Shown in pieces: positions 15,511 to 24,148 of a DNA stretch of 35,003 nt. Source of the stretch: JBAWAP01 sp049589355. GTDB taxonomy: Bacteria > Chloroflexota > Anaerolineae > VGOG01. Each line of letters opens with the position of its first letter. The stretch's first letter is position 1. The notes beneath the pieces are model-generated. The model had not been told where the DNA came from and did no database searches. It saw only the letters and a program-made list of their open reading frames with translations. A program made the position numbers and the translations under genes. The stretch covers positions 1 through 35,003 of the forward strand of contig JBAWAP010000198.1 of the NCBI GenBank assembly GCA_049589355.1. Direction: 5' to 3'.

Positions 15511-16908
15511 ATGCCCAAAATCACCTTTATTGGTGCTGGTAGCACCGTTTTCGCCAAAAACCTACTCGGAGACATCCTCAGTTTTCCCGAACTGGCTAAC
15601 TCCACTATTAGCTTGCACGACATTGACGAGGAGCGCCTGGTCACTACAGAGAACGTGGCGCACAGAATAGCCGAGGCCCTGGACGTCCACCCCACTATCG
15701 AAGCCACCACCGACCGCCGGGCAGCCCTGGACGGTGCGGATCATGCCATCAGCATGTTCCAGGTGGCTGGCTACGAGCCCGGTACGGTGGTTGACTTTGA
15801 AATTCCCAAGAAATACGGCCTGCGTCAGACGATTGGCGACACGCTGGGCATTGGCGGCATCATGCGCGCCCTGCGCACCATCCCTGTCCTGCTGGATATA
15901 TGCTGCGACATGGAAGAACTGTGCCCCGACGTCACTTTCCTCAATTACGTCAATCCCATGGCCATAAACTGCTGGGCTATCAGCCGGGCCAGCAGAATCC
16001 AAACGGTGGGACTGTGTCATAGTGTGCAGGGCACGGCGGCACAACTGGCCCACGACATCGGTGTGCCGCTAGAGGAGATCAACTACGTGTGCGCGGGCAT
16101 CAATCACATGGCCTTCTACCTGCGCTTCGAGCGCAAGACGGAGGACGGCGTCGAGGACCTCTATCCGCGCATCCGCCAGGTGGTGGAGGAAGGCCGAGTG
16201 CCCGACTGGAACCGAGTGCGCTACGAGATACTCACCCGCCTGGGCTACTTTGTCACCGAGTCCAGCGAGCACTTCGCCGAATACGTGCCCTGGTTCATCA
16301 AGCGGGATCGGCCCGACCTGATCGAGCGTTTCAACATTCCGCTAGATGAATACATCCAGCGCTGCAAAGCGCAGATCAAGGCCTGGGAGTTTATGCAAGA
16401 GAAGCTGGAGAGTCCTGAGTCTTCCGCTGAAAAGTCTTTGCGCGAGGTGCTGAGCACCATTGATGTCATGCCCATCATGGTTGATTTTATCATCCACACC
16501 TTCAAAGACATAGACAAAGTGACGCTTAGTGGTGAATATGTCCCGCTGATCATCCACAGCTTGGAGACCGGCAATCCCCGGGTGGTCTACGGCAATGTGC
16601 CTAACCATGGCCTGATTGACAATCTACCCCAGGGCTGCATCGTAGAAGTCCCGTGCGTGGTGGACAAGAACGGCGTGCAGCCCACCCGCATTGGGGCCCT
16701 GCCGCCGCACCTGGCTGCGCTGATGCAGACCAATATCAACGTGCAGACGCTGACGGTGGAAGCGGCCCTGACCCACAAACGAGAGCACATCTACCACGCC
16801 GCCATGCTCGACCCCCACACCGCCGCCGAACTGGACCTGGATCAAATCTGGAATCTGGTGGACGACCTAATTGAGGCTCACGGCGACTGGTTGCCGACCT
16901 ATCATTGA
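15511..16908 (+). CDS. Glycoside hydrolase family 4, second copy (alpha-galactosidase-like)
   Basis: Second NAD- and metal-dependent GH4 glycosidase, 465 residues, a clear paralogue of the one at 7233-8567. Shared landmarks are IGAGSTVF (7-14), HDIDEERL, FLNYVNPMAINCWA, GLCHSVQGT with metal ligand C169, and CAGINHM with H199. It is about 20 residues longer, mainly through a helical segment around residues 290-320. ATG at 15511 has a strong AGGAGGA at 15494-15500. The galT start codon lies 2 bases after its stop, a tight coupling that supports release of galactose followed by Leloir metabolism. The two GH4 copies have diverged clearly and may differ in linkage or sugar preference. Confidence 0.93.
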   Translation: MPKITFIGAGSTVFAKNLLGDILSFPELANSTISLHDIDEERLVTTENVAHRIAEALDVHPTIEATTDRRAALDGADHAISMFQVAGYEPGTVVDFEIPKKYGLRQTIGDTLGIGGIMRALRTIPVLLDICCDMEELCPDVTFLNYVNPMAINCWAISRASRIQTVGLCHSVQGTAAQLAHDIGVPLEEINYVCAGINHMAFYLRFERKTEDGVEDLYPRIRQVVEEGRVPDWNRVRYEILTRLGYFVTESSEHFAEYVPWFIKRDRPDLIERFNIPLDEYIQRCKAQIKAWEFMQEKLESPESSAEKSLREVLSTIDVMPIMVDFIIHTFKDIDKVTLSGEYVPLIIHSLETGNPRVVYGNVPNHGLIDNLPQGCIVEVPCVVDKNGVQPTRIGALPPHLAALMQTNINVQTLTVEAALTHKREHIYHAAMLDPHTAAELDLDQIWNLVDDLIEAHGDWLPTYH

Positions 16909-16910
16909 TT

Positions 16911-18026
16911 ATGAAATTCAACCCCGCTGACCATCCTCATCGCCGCTACAACCCGCTGACCGGCGAGTGGTTGCTGGTGTCGCCTCATCGCACCAAGCGA
17001 CCCTGGACAGGTCAAGTGGAAAAACCTCCTCTGGAGGTTCGCCCCAAATACGACCCGACCTGCTACCTTTGCCCAGGCAACGAGCGGGCCGGTGGTGTGC
17101 GTAATCCCGAATACGAAAGTACCTTTGTCTTCACCAACGACTTCGCCGCGCTCCTGCCCGAGGCGCCCGAGGCTTCCACCGCCCGTCACCCCCTACTTTG
17201 TGCCGAAAGTGAGCAGGGTACCTGCCGCGTCATCTGCTTCTCGCCTCGTCACGACCTGACGTTGCCGGAAATGCCCGTCGAGGCGATTCGCGCGGTGGTG
17301 GACGTGTGGGCGGCCCAGACCGCGGAACTGGGTCAACACTACCGTTGGGTGCAGGTGTTCGAGAACAAGGGAGAGATCATGGGCTGCTCCAACCCCCACC
17401 CGCATGGGCAGGTCTGGGCGAGCAGCACACTGCCCAACGAGCCGGCCAAAGAGGAATGTCAGCAGCGTGTCTACTTTGAGGAGCACGACGAGCCGCTGCT
17501 GGTGGATTACGCCAAGCTGGAAGCAGTCCAGCAGGAGCGCATCGTCGTGGAAGACGAGCACTGGCTGGCAGTGGTCCCCTACTGGGCGATCTGGCCCTTC
17601 GAGACGCTGCTCTTGCCCCGTCGCCACGTGTTGCGTCTGCCTGATCTGCGGGATCCCGAGCGGGACGCCCTGGCGCGAATTCTCAAGCGGCTGCTGACCA
17701 AATACGACAACCTCTTCGAGGTCTCGTTCCCCTACTCCATGGGTTGGCACGGTGCGCCTACCGTTCCTTCGCCATCCCCATCCCCCCCAACGTTGGGGGG
17801 GATGGGGGGGCGGGGCGGCGCAAGCTCAGGGGGCACCGGCGGTGACTACCTGCACTGGCAACTTCACGCTCACTTCTACCCGCCGCTGTTACGCTCCGCT
17901 ACGGTGAAGAAGTTCATGGTTGGCTACGAGATGCTCGCCGAGGCCCAGCGTGACCTGACAGCGGAGCAGGCGGCAGAGCGGCTGTGGGCCTTATCGGAAA
18001 TTCATTACAAAGCAAAGCCGGACTAG
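16911..18026 (+). CDS. galT: Galactose-1-phosphate uridylyltransferase
   Basis: Leloir-pathway enzyme that exchanges UMP between UDP-glucose and galactose-1-phosphate, 371 residues. The ATG at 16911 is chosen over the upstream TTG at 16905 because it starts the family N terminus. Zinc ligands match the E. coli enzyme minus one position: C51 and C54 in CYLCPGN, H114 in SPRHDL, and H163. NPHPHGQVW carries the nucleophile H165. The second HIT-like domain ends with HWQLHAHFYPP and SATVKKFMVGYEMLAE. About 23-25 extra residues rich in Pro, Gly and Ser follow HGAPT (from about residue 285). They are encoded by a perfect 32-bp palindrome and flanks, where E. coli GalT has only a short loop. No galK or galE is in the window. 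Confidence 0.95.
   Translation: MKFNPADHPHRRYNPLTGEWLLVSPHRTKRPWTGQVEKPPLEVRPKYDPTCYLCPGNERAGGVRNPEYESTFVFTNDFAALLPEAPEASTARHPLLCAESEQGTCRVICFSPRHDLTLPEMPVEAIRAVVDVWAAQTAELGQHYRWVQVFENKGEIMGCSNPHPHGQVWASSTLPNEPAKEECQQRVYFEEHDEPLLVDYAKLEAVQQERIVVEDEHWLAVVPYWAIWPFETLLLPRRHVLRLPDLRDPERDALARILKRLLTKYDNLFEVSFPYSMGWHGAPTVPSPSPSPPTLGGMGGRGGASSGGTGGDYLHWQLHAHFYPPLLRSATVKKFMVGYEMLAEAQRDLTAEQAAERLWALSEIHYKAKPD
17776..17807. repeat. 32-bp perfect C-run/G-run palindrome inside galT
   Basis: A perfect palindrome with arms CCCCATCCCCCCCAAC and its complement is centred on AACGTT at 17789-17794. Further G-rich flank continues to about 17840. It is in frame and encodes the extra Pro/Gly/Ser segment of GalT. 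Related cores occur at 26385-26404 and 34965-34984. Confidence 0.85.
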
Positions 18027-18091
18027 AGTACTCCTCGCCCCATCTACAAGCGGTGACGTGCCTCGAAAAGAAGCACATTCAGGAGAGAATC

Positions 18092-19366
18092 GTGTCTGAT
18101 TTTGAGAAAGCAATAGCACTCATTCGGGAATTCAAGGGAGACAGATACGTCTTTGGCGCAGGTGCCTTGGCCCGGACCGGAGAATTGGTGACCAGGCTCG
18201 GCAAGCAAGCAGCTTTGATCTGCGGCCATTCTCCGGCCAGCCAGAAGGTAAGCCAGGAAGTGAAAACCTCTCTGGCCTCGGCCGGGGTCAGGGTAATGGG
18301 GGAGCTCACGGGGGCTAGGCTAAACGCTCCACGCCAGGACGTGGCATGGCTGGCCAATGAACTGCAGGTCTTGGAGCCGGACGTCATCGTCGTGATAGGC
18401 GGCGGAAGCGCCATTGACGCCGCCAAGGCAGCGGGGGTCCTCCAGGCGCTGGGCGGTGAGATTGACGATTACTTCGGGGTGGGGCGGGTCACCGAGGCCC
18501 TCTCCTCGACAGACAGGTCGCTCACTCCCCTGGTGGCCGTGCAGACGGCTGCCAGTTCAGCCGCACACCTGACCAAGTACTCCAACGTCACTGATCTCAG
18601 GACGGGGCAGAAAAAGCTCATTGTGGACGAAGCCATTGTGCCGCCTCTGGCCATTTTCCAGTATGATGTCACCACCTCTATGTCGCCCAGCTTCACCGCC
18701 GATGGGGCCTTCGACGGCATCGCTCACTGCCTGGAGGTGTTCTTCGGCGCGGTGGGCAGAGACTATTATCCAAAAATAAAGAAAGTGGCGACTGAGGGCA
18801 TCAGGCTCATCGTGGAGAACGTGGAACGCGCCGTGGCGGAGCCGTCGAACCTAAAGGCCCGCCAGGCGCTCGGCCTGGGGACAGACCTGGGGGGATACGC
18901 GATCATGATCGGCGGCACCAACGGGGGCCACCTGACCAGCTTCTCGCTGGTGGACGTCCTGAGCCACGGGCGGGCCTGCGCCATCATGAACCCCTACTAC
19001 ACCGTGTTCTTTGCCCCGGCCATTGAGGAGCCTCTGAGGGCGGTAGGAGCCATCTACCAAGATGCGGGGCTCACTGACGCTGACCTGGGTGGGTTGGGCG
19101 GGCGTGATCTGGGAGTGGCTGTGGCGGAGGCCATGATGGCCCTGTCCAGGAGGGTGAGCTTCCCCACCACCCTCAGCGAGGTGGGGGGATTCACCGAAGC
19201 CCACATCGAGCGGGCCCTCACTGCCGCCAAGGACCCGCAGTTGAAGATGAAACTGGAGAACATGCCCGTCCCCCTCACGGCGGAGATGGTGGATGAGTAC
19301 ATGGGATCGGTGTTGGAAGCGGCGCGAGATGGGGACCTGGCACGCATCAAGAATGTAGCGGGATGA
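18092..19366 (+). CDS. Iron-containing (group III) alcohol dehydrogenase
   Basis: Metal- and NAD(P)-dependent dehydrogenase of 424 residues. GTG at 18092 is chosen because AGGAGA lies at 18081-18086 and the conserved N terminus starts there. Longer in-frame starts would overlap galT. The dinucleotide motif GGGSAIDAAK spans residues 103-112. The metal site of the C-terminal helical domain includes D208 and H212 in FDGIAHCLE and histidines in GGHLTSF and SHGRACAIMNPYY. The stretch QTAASSAAHLTKYS replaces the usual TTAGTGSE-type loop, so this is a divergent subfamily. Its stop overlaps the start of the larA-like gene by four bases (ATGA), so the two are translationally coupled and probably share a pathway for a hydroxy-acid or alcohol. 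Confidence 0.9.
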   Translation: MSDFEKAIALIREFKGDRYVFGAGALARTGELVTRLGKQAALICGHSPASQKVSQEVKTSLASAGVRVMGELTGARLNAPRQDVAWLANELQVLEPDVIVVIGGGSAIDAAKAAGVLQALGGEIDDYFGVGRVTEALSSTDRSLTPLVAVQTAASSAAHLTKYSNVTDLRTGQKKLIVDEAIVPPLAIFQYDVTTSMSPSFTADGAFDGIAHCLEVFFGAVGRDYYPKIKKVATEGIRLIVENVERAVAEPSNLKARQALGLGTDLGGYAIMIGGTNGGHLTSFSLVDVLSHGRACAIMNPYYTVFFAPAIEEPLRAVGAIYQDAGLTDADLGGLGGRDLGVAVAEAMMALSRRVSFPTTLSEVGGFTEAHIERALTAAKDPQLKMKLENMPVPLTAEMVDEYMGSVLEAARDGDLARIKNVAG

Positions 19367-20633
19367 AGATAAAACTGGCGTACGGCAAGACGGGCTTGGA
19401 GATCAGCCTGCCAGACGACGTGAGCGTGACAGTCGTTGAGCCAGAATATGTGGATGGATTGTTGGATCAGGCTGGCGTGGTGCAGGACGCGCTGCGCCGG
19501 CCTATAGGATCGCCGCCGCTGAAAGCGTTGGTGAAGCCCTCGGACAAAGTCGGCATCGCCTTCAGCGACATCACGCGCCCCACACCCAATCACCTCATCC
19601 TGCCCGCTTTGCTAAGTGAACCCACGTGCCCGACGAGCAGATCGTACTTTTCAACTCAACTGGGACGCACCGTATCAACACGGAAGCCGAGCTTCGCGGG
19701 ATGCTCGGTGACGAGATCGTAGACAGGTACCGCATCGTGCAGAACGATGCCAACGACTGGAACTCGCACGTGTTAGTGGGAAGGACCACCAGCGGCAATG
19801 ATGCCTGGATTCACAAGGAGTTTGTCGAATGTGACGTGCGGATTCCTACCGGGTTCATCGAACCGCACTTTTTTGCTGGGTTCTCGGGCGGGGGCAAGGC
19901 CATTATGCCGGGCTTGGCGCTGCTGGAGACGGTGATGCGCAATCACAACGCAAAGAACTTGGACAGCCCACTGGCGCGCTGGGGGATCACGCATGGCAAC
20001 CCTGTGTGGGAAGAGATACGCGAAGTGGCGGCGATGGTGCAGCCGACCTTCCTCCTGAATGTGACGCTCAACCGTGACCAGCAGATCACGGGGGTGTTTG
20101 CGGGGGATTTTGAGGAAGCGCACGCCCAGGGGTGTGCCTTTGTGAAAGAAAAAGCGATGGCCCCGGTGCAGGGGCCTTATGACATCGTAATCGGCAGCAA
20201 CTCAGGATATCCGCTGGACCTGAATCTGTACCAGTCCGTCAAGGGGATGAGCGCGGCCTCACAGGTGGTCAAGGAGGGAGGCAGCATCATCATCGCTGCC
20301 GACTGCTGGGACGGTATCCCCGATCATGGGGAATACGCGCAGTTGTTGCTTGAAGCAAAGAGCCTGGAGTCGCTACTGGAGACGGTCCGTGCTCCAGGCT
20401 TCCAGAGGCAGGACATGTGGGAGGCACACATCCAGGCCTTGATCTGCCTGAAGGCGGAGGTGTACTTCTACAGCCGCAACCTGAGCGATGAGCAAATCGA
20501 AGGCGCCCTGCTCAGGCCCTGCCGTGACATCGAAGCCACAATCGCTGAGCTGCTGCAGAAGTATGGGCGAAGGGCTACCATCTGTGTCTTGCCCGAAGGC
20601 CCGCGGACAATCCCCTACATTCGTGCTATTTGA
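19363..20633 (+). pseudogene. larA: LarA-like nickel-pincer racemase (DUF2088), frameshifted
   Basis: LarA family members interconvert 2-hydroxy-acid stereoisomers with a nickel-pincer nucleotide. Two frames are needed. Residues from ATG 19363 run to about 19620 (86 residues, including DITRPTPNHLILPALL). The rest is read in another frame from about 19623 or GTG 19626 to 20633 (335 residues, starting VPDEQIVLFNSTGTHR). Joined, they give about 420 residues, the normal family length. Key residues remain: STGTHR, PHFFAGFSGGGKAIMPG with the cofactor-binding lysine region, and RNHNAKN with a likely nickel-ligand His. Only a few bases around 19612-19626 seem affected, so this may be a recent mutation or a sequence error. 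The first part overlaps the dehydrogenase stop (ATGA). No larB, larC or larE is in the window. Confidence 0.88.
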
Positions 20634-20696
20634 CCTCTGAACCTTCCCCGATTTCCTCGTCGTCATCTGCGCCAAGCGGGGGGTAACTCCTTCCCC

Positions 20697-21440
20697 CTAG
20701 CTGTGTTTGGCGATGAATTCGTAGGCCCTGGCCCAGACCGCCTCGCGCTCGCTGTCAACGGTGATGCAGTGGCCTGAATTCGGCCACCAGATGATTTCTT
20801 TCTCAGCGCTGCCAAGCTCCTCGAAAATGATTCGGGCGCTGTCCGCGGGGACGTGGTGGTCTTTTTCACCCTGCATGATCAGGGCTGGCACCTGTATCTG
20901 GGAGAGCTCCCGTCGCACCAGGTGCAGGAGTTGCCCCAAGCTGACGATGCAACGGATGGGAAGCACTTGGTAGGAGAAGATGCGTTTTTCGGCCTCAGGG
21001 TCGGTCAGGTCTGACTCGATATTGGGGGTGACCCAGTGGATGAAATACTGGGCCAAGGGCATGAAGCGAAAGCGCCAGTCGGCGATATAGGCCGGAGCGG
21101 ACATGGCGACGATTCCGGCCACGGAATGATGAGCCGCCAGATGCAGAGTGATCAACCCGCCCATAGAGAGGCCAGCGACAAAAATCCGGTCGCAGCGCCG
21201 TTGCAACTCTCGCAGTCCCTCCTCGGCCGAGGCCACCCAGTCGCGCCAGCCAGTGCGGGCCATATCTTCGGGAGTGGTGCCATGGCCGGCCAATCGTACT
21301 CCTATCACCGTCAGTCCCTTTTCGGCCAAATACTTCCCCATAGGCCGCATCTCCGGGGGACTTCCGCTGAAGCCGTGCACCAGCAAGCACCCTGTAGGGC
21401 TGCCTTCGAAGAAAAACGGGTTCAAATCCAGCGTCTTCAC
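20697..21440 (-). CDS. Alpha/beta-hydrolase, Est30-like carboxylesterase
   Basis: Serine hydrolase of 247 residues in the alpha/beta-hydrolase fold, closest in look to small thermostable carboxylesterases and monoacylglycerol lipases. The oxyanion-side loop LVHGFSGSP lies at 20-28. The nucleophile elbow GLSMGG places S92. The acid is D194 in GEKDHHVP and the base H224 in NSGHCITVD, so the triad is complete. A short lid with IADWRFRFMPLAQYF lies between. The start is GTG (21438-21440) with AGGAGG at 21450-21455. It reads in the same direction as the symporter gene 29 bases upstream and may be cotranscribed. It is convergent with the larA-like gene. No signal peptide is seen. Natural substrate unknown; an acyl or acetyl ester on an imported glycoside is possible. 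Confidence 0.92.
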   Translation of the reverse strand: MKTLDLNPFFFEGSPTGCLLVHGFSGSPPEMRPMGKYLAEKGLTVIGVRLAGHGTTPEDMARTGWRDWVASAEEGLRELQRRCDRIFVAGLSMGGLITLHLAAHHSVAGIVAMSAPAYIADWRFRFMPLAQYFIHWVTPNIESDLTDPEAEKRIFSYQVLPIRCIVSLGQLLHLVRRELSQIQVPALIMQGEKDHHVPADSARIIFEELGSAEKEIIWWPNSGHCITVDSEREAVWARAYEFIAKHS

Positions 21441-21469
21441 AGTTCTTGACCTCCTCTAACCGTAAGCTG

Positions 21470-22834
21470 CTACGTCTTTTCACGGTGCAATGTGTCCAGC
21501 GTTTCCCTGAGCACCATGACCTGTTCTTTCCCCAACGGGTAGAACCTCAGCGCCATCAGGAACACCATCAGGGCCACGGCGGGCAGCAGGCCCATCCCCA
21601 GCCGGATCCCCAGCGCGACGGACGGCGGCTGGGTCGTCAACGCGGCATTGTAGCCGCTCAGACCCAGCACCAGGCTGCTGGAGCCGCCGATCAGCACCAT
21701 GACCAGCCTTTCGATGAAAGCAGTCACCCCGAAATAGCTCCCCTCCCGCCGCCGGCCGGTGTGGAGCTCATCTTCGTCTATCACGTCGCTGAGCACGATG
21801 TCTCGCACCAGCGTGATGCCGGAGTTGGCCGCCCCGACGAAGAGCATCATCATGAAGGCCTGCGCCAGGTTGCCAATGACCAGGACGAGCAACATGAAGG
21901 TCACGAACAGGGTCAAGGCCAGGGCCAGTGTCCGTTTCGAGCCCAGGCGCAGGGCAATCTTTCTCCAGAGAGGATAGAAGGCCATCGAGGTGACGAACAT
22001 CCCGATGAATATCAGGCTCATCTGCTCCTCCTCGGCGCCGATGACGTACTTGGTGAAGAAGGGCACCATGGCCGAGAGCCAGCTCCAGATGTAGCAGATC
22101 ATCAGGTTGGCGCCCACGAAGGCCAGGAACGAGCGATTGGTGAAGGTCTCTTTGAAGGCAGCGATGAGCGGCAGCGCCTCCTCTTCACTGACTTCCTTCC
22201 GCTCTCGGCTCCCCAGCAGCGAGAACCCGAAAGCGCCGCAGCCGACGAGCCCCAGGATCACGCCCGCTCCCGTCCATCCGCCCAGGTCGCCGAACCGCTC
22301 GGAGAGGGCGCCGACGATGACGGGCATGATGGCCAGGCCGAGCGCCGTGCCGACCATCGCCGCCACCTGCCGGTAGATGGAGACCTCTGTCCTCTCCTTG
22401 AGATTCTGAAACGCTTCGGGGAAAAGGGCGGTGTACGTGACGCTGACAGCGGTGTACGCCAGGTCGAAGAGGGCGATGATGACGGCGAAGTAGAGGAAGA
22501 TGCCCGTGTGGGAAGGGTTGGTCAAGGGGCTGCCTCCCAGGGGCGGGGACCAGACCAGAACGAACAGCAGGAAGGTGAGCGGGGCGCCCAATGCGATGTA
22601 GGGGATGCGCCGCCCCCAGCGGGTGCGGGTGCGGTCCGAGATCACCCCGATGAGGGGATCGTTGATGGCGTTCCACACCCCGTAGGAGATGGCGAAGGCC
22701 AGGCCCACCAGTTTTGGGTCGAGGCGCACCACGTCGGTGTAGAAGAAAATCAGGAACGTCTGCACCGTGTTGAAGAAGAGAGCCTGTCCCAGATTGCCTA
22801 CGCCGTAGGAGATCTTGGCGAATCTACTTTTCAC
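21470..22834 (-). CDS. MFS sugar:cation symporter, GPH (MelB-type) family
   Basis: Integral membrane transporter of about 454 residues with twelve predicted helices. The GPH signature is clear: NAINDPLIG (about 55-63) followed by DRTRTRWGRR (67-76) in the loop between helices 2 and 3. The GTG at 22832-22834 is preferred because a G-rich ribosome site precedes it and the conserved KISYGVGNLGQ N terminus starts just after. A TTG at 22855 overlapping the stop of the upstream gene is possible. GPH carriers move melibiose, glucuronides, xylosides and similar sugars with Na+ or H+. With three alpha-galactosidase-type genes on the facing strand, alpha-galactoside uptake is a reasonable inference. 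The long reading frame antisense to it (21446-22909) is a shadow. Confidence 0.92.
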   Translation of the reverse strand: MKSRFAKISYGVGNLGQALFFNTVQTFLIFFYTDVVRLDPKLVGLAFAISYGVWNAINDPLIGVISDRTRTRWGRRIPYIALGAPLTFLLFVLVWSPPLGGSPLTNPSHTGIFLYFAVIIALFDLAYTAVSVTYTALFPEAFQNLKERTEVSIYRQVAAMVGTALGLAIMPVIVGALSERFGDLGGWTGAGVILGLVGCGAFGFSLLGSRERKEVSEEEALPLIAAFKETFTNRSFLAFVGANLMICYIWSWLSAMVPFFTKYVIGAEEEQMSLIFIGMFVTSMAFYPLWRKIALRLGSKRTLALALTLFVTFMLLVLVIGNLAQAFMMMLFVGAANSGITLVRDIVLSDVIDEDELHTGRRREGSYFGVTAFIERLVMVLIGGSSSLVLGLSGYNAALTTQPPSVALGIRLGMGLLPAVALMVFLMALRFYPLGKEQVMVLRETLDTLHREKT

Positions 22835-22851
22835 GATAAACACCCCCCGAA

Positions 22852-23967
22852 TCAATTTTGGATCGCTTCATACATAGCCAGGACGTTCTCCGGCGGGACG
22901 TCCGCTTGAATGTTGTGGCTGGGGGCAAAGATGTAGCCACCCCCCTGACCCAGGATGGCCACGATCCGTTTGACCTCTTCCCTGACTCTTTCCGGCGTGG
23001 CGAAGGGGAGAATCTGCTGCACGTCAATCCCCCCATGGAAGACCAAGTGCTCGCCGAACTCCCGCTTGAGGGCCACCGGGTCCATCCCCTGGGCGGAGGT
23101 CTGGATCGGGTTCAGGACGTCCACCCCCACGTCAATCAGGTCCTGCACGAGAGGGAAGACGCTGCCACAGGAGTGGTGCATGATTTTGGCCTCGGTGCGC
23201 GAATGGATGAAGTCGTACAGTTCTTTGTGTCGGGGCTTGATCAGCCGGCGGTAGAGCGCCGGCGAGATTAGGGGGCCGGTCTGCATCCCCAGGTCGTCTC
23301 CAAGGGCCACGATCTGGACGTAGGGGCCCACCGCCTCCAGGTAGACGGCGTAGAATTCGATGTACAGCTCCAGCAAGGTGTCCAACAAGGCAGTGGCAAA
23401 GGGTTCGTCGGTGATCAGGTCCATCATGAAGCGCTCGAAGCCGCGCATCCACAGTGCCTGTTCGAAGATGCCGCCGCCCAGGAAATCGGCCACCAGTGCG
23501 TAGTCGGTCTCCTCGTAGAGACGCCGGGCCTCCTCGGCCAGGCCCGCCACCCGGCAGGGATCGTGCGGATCGGGCCAGGGGTAGTGCCGCAGATCTTCCA
23601 CCTTGGCGTTTGCCAGCGGATGCCCCACCAACTCCCAGTACAGCTCGGTGCGCTGCCGCCGCATCCCCCACTCGTCGAGGTAGGTGTCCTCGTCGCCTGA
23701 GGGCCAGGCGGCGGCCGCGGCGGAGGACGTTCGCAGCGCCACGCGGCGCAGATCCACGCCGAACCGTTGCAGGGTCCGCTCATCGGGGACGACGAGGCCC
23801 TGGATCAAGTCGTGCACCGGCTCGTCGGCCTCGATGCCCAGCAGGGACTTCAAGGCTTCATTGGCCCGTCGGTGGATGCCGGACACTGCTGTGGAGCCCA
23901 GGTCCACCGGCACGCGATCCGGTATCTCGTGGCGAAGAACCGCCATCACTCGTTCTCGTGGGTTCAT
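22852..23967 (-). CDS. URO-D superfamily protein (corrinoid/cobalamin methyltransferase-like)
   Basis: Cytoplasmic protein of 371 residues with the uroporphyrinogen decarboxylase fold. ATG at 23965-23967 has AGGAAAG just upstream and starts MNPRERVMAVLRHE, the usual N terminus of this group. HHSCGS with H265 and C267 resembles the metal-binding part of MtaA/MtbA-type methyltransferases, and FHGGIDVQQ and the closing APSHNIQADVPPENV are typical of the URO-D-like proteins found in large numbers in Chloroflexota and Clostridia. It is not a heme-pathway HemE, which lacks HxC and has a different N-terminal motif. The stop lies just upstream of the symporter start, so the two are cotranscribed. Substrate unknown; demethylation of methylated compounds is one possibility. 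Confidence 0.88.
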   Translation of the reverse strand: MNPRERVMAVLRHEIPDRVPVDLGSTAVSGIHRRANEALKSLLGIEADEPVHDLIQGLVVPDERTLQRFGVDLRRVALRTSSAAAAAWPSGDEDTYLDEWGMRRQRTELYWELVGHPLANAKVEDLRHYPWPDPHDPCRVAGLAEEARRLYEETDYALVADFLGGGIFEQALWMRGFERFMMDLITDEPFATALLDTLLELYIEFYAVYLEAVGPYVQIVALGDDLGMQTGPLISPALYRRLIKPRHKELYDFIHSRTEAKIMHHSCGSVFPLVQDLIDVGVDVLNPIQTSAQGMDPVALKREFGEHLVFHGGIDVQQILPFATPERVREEVKRIVAILGQGGGYIFAPSHNIQADVPPENVLAMYEAIQN

Positions 23968-24040
23968 CTTTCCTATTCTCTCGGTAGCAGAGCGCGGGGC
24001 TGAACTACTCGGCTGAACCATCGACCTGAGCGAAAGTGCA

Positions 24041-24068
24041 GAAAATAGCGCCCTGGCTCAAGGGCGCT
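24041..24068 (-). terminator. Probable terminator after the MNT-HEPN pair
   Basis: A perfect 8-bp stem AGCGCCCT / AGGGCGCT (24047-24054 and 24061-24068) with a 6-base loop is followed, reading on the minus strand, by ATTTTC. It lies about 80 bases after the HEPN stop and about 80 bases before the URO-D start, separating the two transcripts. Confidence 0.6.
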
Positions 24069-24148
24069 TCTTATCGTTGTCCAGTCCAATTCTTGGCGCT
24101 TGGTCATTGGTCTTCTTGTCCTAAGTCTTTGATCCAGCTACCGGCGGT

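Noticed and set aside
17984..18091. A longer start for the iron-type dehydrogenase overlapping galT.
   Set aside because: The GTG at 18092 has a good ribosome site and begins at the conserved N terminus. The extra residues look non-conserved.
20660..20697. GGGGG...CCCCC stem between the convergent larA-like and esterase genes considered as a terminator.
   Set aside because: The stem is short, there is no T-run on either strand, and the loop is long for it.
21446..22909. A 487-residue plus-strand reading frame rich in His, Gln, Glu and Asp.
   Set aside because: It is antisense to the symporter gene, which has clear family motifs and membrane helices. The composition of the plus-strand product is what the complement of hydrophobic codons gives.
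23454..23987. Arg/Pro-rich plus-strand frames opposite the URO-D gene.
   Set aside because: They are typical shadows of G+C-rich coding DNA and have no motifs or ribosome sites.
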